Source: Chondrilla cf. caribensis (taxonomy: Eukaryota; Porifera; Demospongiae; Chondrillida; Chondrillidae). From it: a stretch of DNA of 64,000 bases. The first letter of the stretch is position 1. Each line of letters starts with the position of its first letter. Made by a program: the position numbers and the translations under genes. The notes below the pieces were generated by a model that worked only from the letters and a program-made list of their open reading frames with translations, made no database searches and was not told the origin of the DNA. Shown piece by piece: positions 57,201-64,000 of the stretch. The stretch lies in the NCBI GenBank assembly GCA_964020155.1, contig OZ026553.1:3777509-3841508 (forward strand). Reading direction: 5' to 3'.

Positions 57201-59192
57201 TATGTACATACATACGTATACATGTTGTCATGCATACATGCATACATGTGTGTGCACACACATGCCATAGCTCTGTACCTCTGTGGATATACACTATTGC
57301 TATATTGTTAATGAGGGCTAGGTTGGTGTTAACAATTAGGATAAAGTGTGTGTGCCCACTACAGCCCTTCCAGAGGTACTTTACAGCTATTACGTAGGTT
57401 ATATGTTTACACATGAAATAATACATGATGTCCACAAGAAGTAATTAGGCTAGGTTCTGCCCTCACAACACACCACATATAGATTATTATCATGTCCATT
57501 GGCTAGATTATGGAGGCAATACATGCACACACGCACGCATGCACGGACACACACACACATACATACACATGCACATATACTACATATACGTACATGACAT
57601 CATAAGAATGTTTAAAGTACACTTATGTGTATATTACGTGCATATCTTATAGCTATAAAATACCCCTGGAAGGCCTGAAGCAGAAACATGAGTTCTCCCC
57701 TCATTTTACCACCACTAACCAATACAATGTGTTAGCATGTTCCTTATCCACATGCCCTATTTCTACCTTCAAGAGAGAGAGGATAATTGATTCCATTAAG
57801 TGGATACGCTGTTGTGATAACAAGTACTAGGCATAATGTATACAAAAACAACTGATTGTTGTTTCAAATTTAAAGAGCTCTGTAGTTACTCACAATCTAG
57901 TCATGGCCCATCATGGTGCTACTTGGCACAAAAGACAGTTATTGGTTGAGATGTGAACTAATTGCTAAGTTGGTAGAAATGTCCTCGTGCTTTCTACCGC
58001 ATGGTTAGGCAATAGTGCATGGGGATGGTCTAGCTGGCTGGACTACACACAGACATGCACACATGCATGTGCCCATACACATAACCCTACCTGTCAACAT
58101 TTTACTGTCTTCATTAAAACCATGTCTTCTTGTAATTCCCACTGTTTTTGTTACAGTATCAGCTTCCTTACCACACTGGATGAACACCAGTCTAATCATT
58201 AGATTTCCCTTTATTCTCTTCATCTCATGTACATCTTCGCTGGTTATCAGCCCATTCTCATACAGTTCAGTCAACACTACACAACAGGTACAAACAACAT
58301 CTCATGTACTTGATCACTGGTAGAAGCTGAACAATCCACCTTATAACATGCCATCCCCAAGTTTGTGTGTAGTGTTACAGAATTTTGTCATAACAGAAAG
58401 CAATGTCTACTGTTGTAGTGAATATGGTACATATCAATGAGTTCACGGAGTACTGTACATATTACATGAGGATAGTCTCATCAACCAGATCCACTAAGGT
58501 CTCCTTATTCATCCACCATCGTGTTGGGTGACACAGTATTAGTCAGGACAATAGACGAGATGTAGCACAGTATTATTTGTGGTATATCCACTATAATAGC
58601 TGTCTATGTGCTTACCTGATAGGTAACTTAAGGATAACTTTGTCAGCACAGAAGAATACCCTTCCAGTGTCTTGATGGCTACTTTGTGTTGTTCTTCTGA
58701 TTTCATCAGTAGAGCAAAAGTCAGGTTTGAAGCCTGTGTATCAGGAATAGACCAAGAATATTTCTTTTTAATTTCTTCACATTCCTCTTCAGTCACAACT
58801 CCTTCCTTAAGATGAAGTATTCTCATCACTGTACAATGTAAGGGGAAGAGTACATGTTCAGGGAACTACAAGTCAGACAACACTCAAATATCAACAAGTT
58901 ACTTCATCATCGCCTATTACTGTACAAATAATTACACTACAATACAGTAAGGATAAGATTAATGTAGAACGGAGCAGCATTTTGATGGCACACTTCACAG
59001 AATGGACTAGCTAGCTATTCGTCCGTGAACTCTAAACGCTACATATAATTTCATCTCAGTCGAGGACATCACTTTACAGAACATTAGTTTCATCGTTCAT
59101 TTTTCGACTGGAAGATATTCGATATAATTACCTTCCGTGAGGTTGGGATCAGGATATATAGAAGTACAACAACACGGGTTTCCAGTAGCCAT
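44577..59192 (-). CDS. G2: paralogue of G1 with four cassettes (22 predicted exons)
   Basis: Exons in transcript order: 59132-59192, 58616-58828, 58091-58276, cassettes 55315-55521, 54493-54699, 53215-53421, 51947-52153, then 50910-51098, 50664-50843, 49326-49475, 48749-48873, 47962-48270, 47718-47781, 47010-47608, 46791-46934, 46492-46714, 46223-46309, 45808-45861, 45637-45675, 44955-45047, 44577-44872. They sum to 3,840 nt in one open frame (1,279 aa), with no break found. Domains: Cys-rich start, CARD-like repeats (about 21-492), linker (645-768), ZU5 (769-968), conserved region (969-1119), extra Ser/Pro linkers (1120-1181), death domain (1182-1279). Compared with G1 it has nine fewer cassettes, three extra linker exons and a different death domain. 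It is the better candidate for a working gene. Confidence 0.75.
44955..45047 (-). CDS. G2 Ser/Pro linker exon L4
   Basis: A 93-bp phase 1-1 exon, acceptor TTTTGCAG, donor GTGAGT; PMSTGDIPQPPSTSAGDTSS and more. Missing from G1. Confidence 0.68.
45048..45636. other. G2 intron
   Basis: No element recognised; scattered TACATGTT and CACTAGTGTA motifs. Confidence 0.5.
45637..45675 (-). CDS. G2 micro-linker exon L3
   Basis: A 39-bp phase 1-1 exon between TTATTTAG and GTGAGA (SASPERETNAFQ). Very short, but its splice phases fit the gene exactly. Missing from G1. Confidence 0.5.
45808..45861 (-). CDS. G2 linker exon L2
   Basis: A 54-bp phase 1-1 exon between CATTAG and GTAGGT (PVSPGVGTQESAGLNRK). 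Missing from G1. Confidence 0.52.
45949..46028 (+). mobile_element. LINE 3'-end fragment, same family as at 18559
   Basis: GGGTGCCACTGAAGTAGCCT followed by ATGGCTAACAGTTCC and a CCTGATA tandem tail matches the reverse complement of 18559-18640. It is therefore a separate, heavily 5'-truncated insertion in the opposite orientation, next to a TA microsatellite (45925-45949). Confidence 0.82.
46223..46309 (-). CDS. G2 Pro/Ser linker exon
   Basis: 87 bp, phase 1-1, with GLDDPHTPQSSEFRS; counterpart of 2522-2608. Confidence 0.75.
46492..46714 (-). CDS. G2 conserved region downstream of ZU5
   Basis: 223 bp, phase 0 to 1; counterpart of 2819-3041 (GLYPPSFFVKIIQSC, VTVPAAVYLDVSG). Confidence 0.7.
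46791..46934 (-). CDS. G2 short exon after ZU5
   Basis: 144 bp, phase 0-0; counterpart of 3118-3261. Confidence 0.7.
47010..47608 (-). CDS. G2 ZU5 domain exon
   Basis: 599 bp, phase 1 to 0. Same ZU5 landmarks as in G1 (EVPASAISS, LASPVVYVWFDHSKV, SLKLHIPHW), with about 15-20 residue differences, several conservative. The slow change here contrasts with the linker exon next to it. Confidence 0.9.
47718..47781 (-). CDS. G2 short linker exon before ZU5
   Basis: 64 bp, phase 0 to 1; same residues as G1 4063-4126. Confidence 0.75.
47962..48270 (-). CDS. G2 Ser/Pro/Gln-rich linker exon
   Basis: 309 bp, phase 0-0, acceptor TTGTTCAG, donor GTATGT. Includes GSSRRVQSQPMSRLPLELIP, SGSTLTSGYASMASS and VSTVGHPKLL. 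It replaces the minisatellite linker of G1. No domain recognised; probably disordered. Confidence 0.68.
48749..48873 (-). CDS. G2 shortened CARD-like exon
   Basis: 125 bp, phase 1 to 0; LIDYYWSGRLSREKCDEVFS. Counterpart of 4954-5084 with a 6-bp in-frame deletion. Confidence 0.65.
49326..49475 (-). CDS. G2 helical exon
   Basis: 150 bp, phase 1-1; VSELCSKVLPEEMKDVRW. Counterpart of 5553-5702. Confidence 0.65.
50664..50843 (-). CDS. G2 conserved exon of unknown fold
   Basis: 180 bp, phase 1-1; AGSKAIHQVFGGKRNTAADV. Counterpart of 6928-7107; indels of 9 and 3 bases are in frame and compensate exactly to the same length. Confidence 0.68.
50910..51098 (-). CDS. G2 last CARD-like repeat exon
   Basis: 189 bp, phase 1-1; VVTKLLEENLLANKLFVGKE, then ISLETAKVFEEHGMKKEAKF. 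Counterpart of 7174-7362. Confidence 0.72.
51187..51260. repeat. (CA)n microsatellite
   Basis: Pure CA, about 74 bases, marking the downstream edge of the unit 2 array. Confidence 0.97.
51483..51525 (-). pseudogene. Truncated cassette exon, downstream edge
   Basis: The last codons (about 14) and donor of a cassette remain; at CACTCTT the exon is joined directly to spacer sequence (CACAACACACC), a clean deletion junction. Confidence 0.8.
51947..52153 (-). CDS. G2 cassette exon, type B
   Basis: Intact. Core IHKKWDGYSWLTALNHICAI, with SYTKEPS in place of SCTKEPS. The 3' boundary reads GGTGGGAC, again excluding the alternative donor. Confidence 0.75.
53215..53421 (-). CDS. G2 cassette exon, type A
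   Basis: Intact. Core CWEGFSLQAASNSICTI, identical to unit 1 cassette 26703-26909. Confidence 0.75.
54493..54699 (-). CDS. G2 cassette exon, type B
   Basis: Intact. Core IQKKWKRCPWLTALDHICAI, with TRVADILQ. Confidence 0.75.
55315..55521 (-). CDS. G2 cassette exon, type A
   Basis: Intact. Core CWERFSLQAASNSICTI, one residue from the copy at 53215. Confidence 0.75.
56009..56523 (+). mobile_element. 5'-truncated LINE, C-terminal RT end
   Basis: Plus-strand codons 56051-56308 give MFKVINKLGPDYLAPLC, then VTNFGRKAFSFCGPKIWNSS. This is the usual C-terminal end of CR1/Jockey-like reverse transcriptases. The tail is a short ATTCAA tandem. Inserted in a spacer between TGTTTA and CACTTAAAAT. A different family from the copy at 18559. 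Confidence 0.82.
57081..57115 (-). pseudogene. Truncated cassette exon, upstream edge
   Basis: Same remnant as at 27934-27967: last codons plus donor, then CACACGCACG microsatellite DNA. Confidence 0.8.
57436..58090. other. G2 intron
   Basis: Matches 28275-28924 of unit 1. TACATACATG-type microsatellite patches; no gene. Confidence 0.6.
58091..58276 (-). CDS. G2 exon 3: CARD-like repeat
   Basis: 186 bp, phase 1-1; LTELYENGLITSEDVHEMKR, RLVFIQCGKEADTVTKT. Two codons shorter than in G1. Confidence 0.75.
58616..58828 (-). CDS. G2 exon 2: CARD-like repeat
   Basis: 213 bp, phase 1-1; MRILHLKEGVVTEEECEEIK, KVAIKTLEGYSSVLTKL. Confidence 0.75.
59132..59192 (-). CDS. G2 exon 1: start codon and Cys-rich N-terminus
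   Basis: ATG at 59192; MATGNPCCCTSIYPDPNLTE, donor GTAATT. Same length as G1 exon 1. Confidence 0.75.
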
Positions 59193-59541
59193 TTTCTAGG
59201 GATAGCGAACAAATTGGGAAATCCCCCTTCTGTCCAGTGCCTACTGCATACAGTCGATCATCTATTGCTCTAGACCAGTCCTAGCCTACCAGCGTGAATG
59301 TGCTTGTTCTGTGTTTGGTGCATTTGATGTGGATGAGATGTTCATGTACAAGCACCACTGTAGGGGTTATAAACCAGTACATCAACCACTCAGTGGAATT
59401 GGAGAAAGTTATGCTAACGAGGAGTGACGGTGATGATCAAAAGGACGCTGACTTTCAGTTTAAATTTTAAGATTGCGAACCGGAATTGAAAACAATAAAT
59501 GGGAAACCTGTAGTACAGGTGACTCTCTGAATCCCGAGAGA
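59193..59541. promoter_or_regulatory. Presumed bidirectional promoter between G2 and NOSIP copy 2
   Basis: About 350 bp between divergent starts, closely matching 30219-30553. No TATA box identified. Confidence 0.45.
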
Positions 59542-59611
59542 ATGGGTAGACACGGGTAGAACCAGACTGCGAGTGCCGTCTACGGCTACCACGAGAAGAA
59601 GAAGGATACCG
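59542..59611 (+). pseudogene. NOSIP copy 2, exon 1 (early stop)
   Basis: The expected start ATG is present (59542-59544), reading MGRHG, but codon 6, which should be Lys (AAG), is TAG at 59557-59559. The following residues NQTASAVYGYHEKKKDT and the GTGAGT donor are intact. A 4-bp deletion lies just upstream relative to unit 1. Confidence 0.85.
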
Positions 59612-60010
59612 GTGAGTCGGAGAGTGTAGCCAGCGATAACTTTACTAAAACTGCCTTCCTCCATAGCTCCGGGTAGACTCCCTAGCTTTTCAACGTTCAT
59701 ACTCCTGCGTTGACAGTTCGTGTTACCTACACTACATAGGCTATCGCTATACCACTGAAATAGTGGCTTGTTTAATGAGTAAAATATAGACGTCTTCTCG
59801 TGTAGTGAGGCAGTGTCAACAGTAGGATAGAACGGATTGACGTGGAATCAGTTCCTTCTGAGTTGACCCGAATCTGGGTTCTTGGTTACAAACAATGACA
59901 TTTTTCGCAGACAATTGCTAGGACTGCTGAATGTAGTGTACTTTCTACTGTCCTCGGCTGTCATGTCATGATATGATGTAACCTTACCTTCTGTTAACAT
60001 TCTAATGCAG

Positions 60011-60063
60011 CCACATCTGGATATGGGACAAAGCATGCAAGATTGAGCAAAGACTTCCTGAGG
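60011..60063 (+). pseudogene. NOSIP copy 2, exon 2
   Basis: Acceptor TAATGCAG, TSGYGTKHARLSKDFLR, donor GTGAGA. Confidence 0.8.
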
Positions 60064-60130
60064 GTGAGAGCCTGTGTTTCTTCATTGAACTAGTTGTGTC
60101 CTTAGCAACACTCATCATACTATCAGTGTA

Positions 60131-60131
<1 letters not shown>

Positions 60132-60193
<62 letters not shown>
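60132..60193. repeat. (GT)n microsatellite
   Basis: About 60 bases of GT in the NOSIP intron. Confidence 0.97.
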
Positions 60194-60195
<2 letters not shown>

Positions 60196-60293
60196 CCATT
60201 CACATGTATCATGCTGTTGGTGTGTAACAAAGTGTTGAAAATCCAGAGAACCCTCTTCTTTGTCCTCACCATCCTCTCCATCTCACTGTACAG

Positions 60294-60346
60294 AACTTTG
60301 ATTGTTGTTGTCTCACACTACAACCATGTAGAGATCCTTTTGTAAC
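60294..60346 (+). pseudogene. NOSIP copy 2, exon 3 (donor lost)
   Basis: NFDCCCLTLQPCRDPFV, but the donor GTAAGT of unit 1 is ATAAGT here (60347-60352), so normal splicing would fail. Confidence 0.8.
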
Positions 60347-60593
60347 ATAAGTGTAACATGTACTGTACATATGTGTGGTGTGTGTTCAGTGTATGAATGT
60401 AATATTGGCTTAATATTTATTTTGTCGTGCTTCATCAAAAACATCGAAGTACATACCAGTGTACAGTTGTATGCACATTCATATTATGTTTACATTGTTG
60501 TCATATCTTGTTTGGATTTGTTCAGGTCTGCTGTACTTACTAAGCAACACACAATGCACTAATTTCAGTATTCCTGTTATGTATATATATTTC

Positions 60594-60860
60594 AGGTGTC
60601 CTCAGAAGAGACGTTCCACCTTATAGTACAGATAATCTTATCCCCAAAGTGTCCTCAGTAGAGAGGTTCCATTATATAGGACATCTCATCTTATTTTCAA
60701 GGTGTCCTCAGTAGAGAGGTTCCACTGTATAGGACATTTCATCTTAGTCTCAAGGTGTCCTCAGTAGAGAGGTTTTACTGTATAGAACAGGTGTCCTCAG
60801 TAGAGAGGTTCCACTGTATAGAACAGGTGTCCTCAGTAGAGAGGTTTCTCAATGTAAACC
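60594..60860. repeat. Tandem GTGTCCTCAGTAGAGAGGTT repeats
   Basis: About five units of 37-60 bp, same family as at 32760 and 37110. Confidence 0.85.
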
Positions 60861-61003
60861 AGTCTAGAATTCTTGGAATTCAACTAGTGGCTCTGATTGA
60901 CAGGTGGTTGTTGTCATTATTTCCTGTGTTTGTGTACACGACTCACTCATGTAGCTCTTCCATTAATTCTCTCCTTATCATTCTCTCCGATCTCACTTCA
61001 CAG

Positions 61004-61056
61004 AACTTTGATTCCTGTTGAATCACTCTATAATCATGTGGAGATCCAGTTATAAT
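61004..61056 (+). pseudogene. NOSIP exon 3 pseudo-copy, unit 2
   Basis: Acceptor CTTCACAG, GTGAGT donor, but in-frame TGA and TAA as in 35279-35331. It shares those stops, so the decay predates the segmental duplication. Confidence 0.75.
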
Positions 61057-61256
61057 GTGAGTCCACGCACAGAACTATTTTATTTAAAGCTATTTAACAC
61101 TTTAGCACAGAAGTATTATTTGAAGCTATTTATAACAATCCTACATGTCATACATACTCACATGCATAGGTGTACATGCAATGTTTCACAGCCATGTACT
61201 GTGGATGGATATGTAATTGTTCAGTATTTTTGTAATTGTGTATTTGTAAACACTGT

Positions 61257-61258
<2 letters not shown>

Positions 61259-61312
<54 letters not shown>
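61259..61312. repeat. (CA)n microsatellite
   Basis: About 54 bases of CA. Confidence 0.97.
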
Positions 61313-61315
<3 letters not shown>

Positions 61316-61564
61316 ACACCACACTGCTCACACACACACTCACACACTCGGGTATACGGTACGAGTGTGGGTATCTACTGTTTGTGTATACATCTGTGTG
61401 CTTGTGTGTGCATTACACACATTTAATACGTATGCATACGTATGTATATAGGTGTACAGTTTCATTGATTGAGGTTAGGTTGAGGCACTAGTCTCACAGT
61501 GCCAGACCATGTACATATAGGGCAACTGTATTCGTATTCCTTCATTCCCACTACATAGTGAGTA

Positions 61565-61719
61565 CAGTGGAATCTCTGTAATCCAACATCCTTTACTATC
61601 CAACTGCATTCTGAGACGTGCATAGCCATCATTATAGACTACATTGGAATCTTGCTAACCTCTTCAATCCAACGTGTTAAGTTTTGCCTAAATTGTGTTG
61701 GATTATCAAGGTTCTGCTG
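61565..61719. mobile_element. 155-bp pogo/Tigger-like MITE
   Basis: Ends CAGTGGAATCTCTGTAATCC and (reverse complement) CAGCAGAACCTTGATAATCC, flanked by TA on both sides. Typical Tigger-style TIR. Intact here, partly merged with an exon boundary in unit 1. Confidence 0.82.
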
Positions 61720-62088
61720 TATATGTATGTACCTGCATTCTGTACTGTGCTAGTTGTTACATACGTATCTGTAGTATAGTGTTGTTGTCAGGACATGTAT
61801 GTACATATCTATACAGTACAGTGTTGGGGTAAGTAGAGATAGGGGAACTTCTGGAGAGAACTGTTCCAAAGTTAGTGCTATTTCTTTGCCTTTTCATTGC
61901 GATAAGTGATATGATTTAATTTCACCAATTCTACTCTTTCCACCATTTCTGCCGTATCAGCCGTTTCCCCTGCCTGTACAGTGTGATGTGCAATACTTGT
62001 CCACCTGTACCTACACACATGTACAGTCCTTTCAACTCACCAGTGTACCACACCTGACTGTGGTGTGTCGTTGCTTACAGAACTGTAG

Positions 62089-62178
62089 ACTTTGGAAGGT
62101 AACAGTGCTGAACTCCAAGATCACGAGGAAAGAGTGTATTCTACTCTCTCACACAATGCTGTCCAGATAATGAACCAG
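62089..62178 (+). CDS. Unidentified plus-strand gene, exon D (unit 2)
   Basis: 90 bp, same phases and donor as 36110-36199, with TLEGNSAELQDHEERVYSTL. Two possible acceptors (CTTACAG at 62080, CTGTAG at 62088). Exon E has no counterpart in this unit, so the gene may be incomplete. Confidence 0.42.
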
Positions 62179-63506
62179 GTGTGTATGTAACAGTGTGATT
62201 GGCGTTGATGTATAGCAATTATACGTTGTGCATACAGTATGTGAACATTGAATACCAAGGGGTGTAGCAGTACGGTATGTGTTGGTCAGGAAGTCAATAG
62301 GACATTTTAGCTGGCTTAGCCTACTCCATCCCAGTCATACACCTCACTGCAGTGTTCAACCATACAAAAGTTGACATTAACTATAGTTAAACACAAGAAT
62401 ATTAACAGAATGTGAATTGTGTCCATTGTATGATCCAATCAGTACCCGTTATACAGAAGTAGTATACGGATAATGATAATTTAAGCTCCTCTACTATTGC
62501 TTTTTTTCTCAAATGTCATTTTTCATGGTTTTGAAATTATTGGTATGGTCTACCAATCATAAGGGTTTAATTACACAGCAGTTTTGAAGGGAAATTAGCC
62601 CAACTAGCTAGACGGTCTCTACACACTGCAACTGCTTTTTCTCAAATGTCATTTTTTATCGTTTTGAAATTATTGGTACCGTCTACCAAACCTTGCCCTA
62701 CACCTGTGAATACTGTGTGTTGTGTGTACTGGACCATATTATGTACATTTACTCAGAGGGGTTGGACATGGTTAGTTTGTGTCTGAATTCATGGGACAGC
62801 TCCCACTTCCACTAGTACTGTCCTTGCAATTACCACTTTCACTGCTGTTTCCTCTCTCCCATTCTTCACAGTCTGTGATGTTGTGTGTAAGTAGTTGATA
62901 GGTCAGTTGGGTTCATTGGAAGTGTGATCACCATCTCATCACAAAGTGTGTTATTTCTACAATACAAGGGACCACAGGGTGGGAGACCACTAGGAGTGTG
63001 TAGAGATGGTCTAGCTAGCTGGACTGATTTCCCTTCAATGCTGTCGTGTAATTAAGCCATTATTGTAACTATGTACGTATGTGTGTTAGCCTATAATATA
63101 TGTACGTATGTACATACGTATGTGCTACAGGAAAATGCACATGCATATTATGTATGTGTGTGCCGTTTGTGTGTATATGTTTAAACATACATGGATTGTG
63201 AGTTAATAAACTTTCATTTAGCTAAAAGAGATGATTGTACCCATATCAACCATGAAGGTCACCCACCTTGAAACCCACAATCCATACCATTACTGGAACT
63301 ATAGAATCGGCCTTCGATTACCATATCACGTGTGTGTTCATGCCTTTATGTACAATCGTACATACATGTATGTATGTTATCCATTCAGGTATGTATGCTT
63401 GTGTTCATAGGTAGCAAATTGGCTGTTGAGTATGTAGTGATAATTATGGCCATGTTTGTTTACAATAATTATTAACAATTTATTGTTTATCAATTCCCTA
63501 CTACAG
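62179..63506. other. Intron or spacer of the unidentified gene
   Basis: Contains two direct copies of CTCAAATGTCATTTTT..GGTTTTGAAATTATTGG (about 62510 and 62640), the ATCACCATCTCATCACAAAG block shared with 38225, and the possible 36-bp exon 63222-63257. Exon E of unit 1 is not found. Confidence 0.5.
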
Positions 63507-63571
63507 GAAGCCGTATAACAGATCATGAGAGTAGATTGTACCCTTCAATGAAGCTGCACCTGATGTTGTAG
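63507..63571 (+). CDS. Unidentified plus-strand gene, terminal exon F (unit 2)
   Basis: Acceptor CTACTACAG, SRITDHESRLYPSMKLHLML, TAG. Counterpart of 38855-38919. Confidence 0.48.
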
Positions 63572-64000
63572 TGGAGATGTTGGTGGAAGCTGTTCAGCAG
63601 AAGATGATGGAGGTGGTGTTGGGATTATATTCAGTAATGAGTTCTGTACAACGCACCACACATACATACATGTACGTAGTACACAGATGGTATAGTCTGG
63701 CATGGACCAGACTCTATTGGCCATTTTATTTTTTAAGAATAATATTATGGTATGTATTGTTTTGCCTCAGTGAAAGGAAATGGTCAATCAATAATCACTC
63801 TGTATATAGTGATAATAATCGATCTACGTATATAGATCTAGATGTACGTACGTATTCATAGATCTGTGATAATTAGGTGTGCCTGAAGTTATATATTATA
63901 ATAATTATTGTTACGTACGTATGTATATAAATATAGCATGATTGCACAATGATTGGTCAAGGTATTATACAATACATAATGTATGCCAAGTATTTAATCT
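63572..64000. other. Start of a possible third unit
   Basis: Matches 38920-39120 and then 39660-39880, skipping the foldback found in the first junction. No gene within the window. Confidence 0.6.

Larger units (their letters stand above)
51270..57500. repeat. 1.27-kb tandem repeat array of unit 2
   Basis: Four full periods with cassettes plus partial ones; landmark positions 52733, 54006 and 56631. Sequence is interchangeable with the unit 1 array. Truncated exon ends lie at 51483-51525 and 57081-57115. Confidence 0.92.

Noticed and set aside
1..64000. tRNA or rRNA genes
   Set aside because: I looked for cloverleaf A/B-box patterns and rRNA-like blocks by eye and saw none; a tRNAscan-SE run would be decisive.

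Overview
The window is eukaryotic and almost certainly from an invertebrate animal. Genes are split by GT-AG introns, the DNA is AT-rich, microsatellites are abundant, and several eukaryotic transposon families are present. The domain set (ZU5, death domain, CARD-like helices, NOSIP) and the compact introns make a demosponge such as Amphimedon my best guess. That is inference; no single sequence proves it.

Layout. The window is a tandem segmental duplication of a head-to-head gene pair. Unit 1 runs from about 1.25 to 38.9 kb, unit 2 from about 38.9 to 63.6 kb, and a third unit seems to begin after 63.6 kb. The same small terminal exon marks each junction (1268-1342, 38855-38919, 63507-63571). 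In each unit a long minus-strand gene (G1 at 1932-30218, G2 at 44577-59192) diverges from plus-strand remnants of NOSIP (from 30554 and 59542). An unidentified plus-strand gene follows (exons at 36110-38919 and 62089-63571).

G1 and G2 are the main discovery. Conceptual splicing gives open proteins of about 1,846 aa (G1, apart from one nonsense codon) and 1,279 aa (G2). The order is: short Cys-rich N-terminus, a series of about 63-70 aa CARD-like helical repeats each on its own phase 1-1 exon, a low-complexity linker, a ZU5 domain, a conserved region of unknown fold, and a C-terminal death domain. The middle repeat exon has been amplified inside a 1.27-kb tandem repeat: 13 full-length cassettes in G1, 4 in G2. 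The cassettes share near-identical flanks but differ in a short central segment. By domain analogy (UNC5/PIDD/ankyrin ZU5-death proteins, CARD adaptors) this looks like a death-fold signalling or immune receptor/adaptor with an expandable exon array.

Unit 1 and unit 2 differ by array length, by a deletion that gave G1 a different death domain, by a coding minisatellite in the G1 linker, and by many transposon insertions inside single array periods: a hAT with a BED-like start, a Tc1/mariner-type MITE, a 697-bp TIR element and two 5'-truncated LINEs. The NOSIP copies are both damaged (start codon lost in one, early stop in the other), and their third exon has been multiplied as pseudo-exons. 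Unit 2 also carries a broken death-domain gene (40359-42297). All gene models here are splice predictions by eye; none has transcript support.
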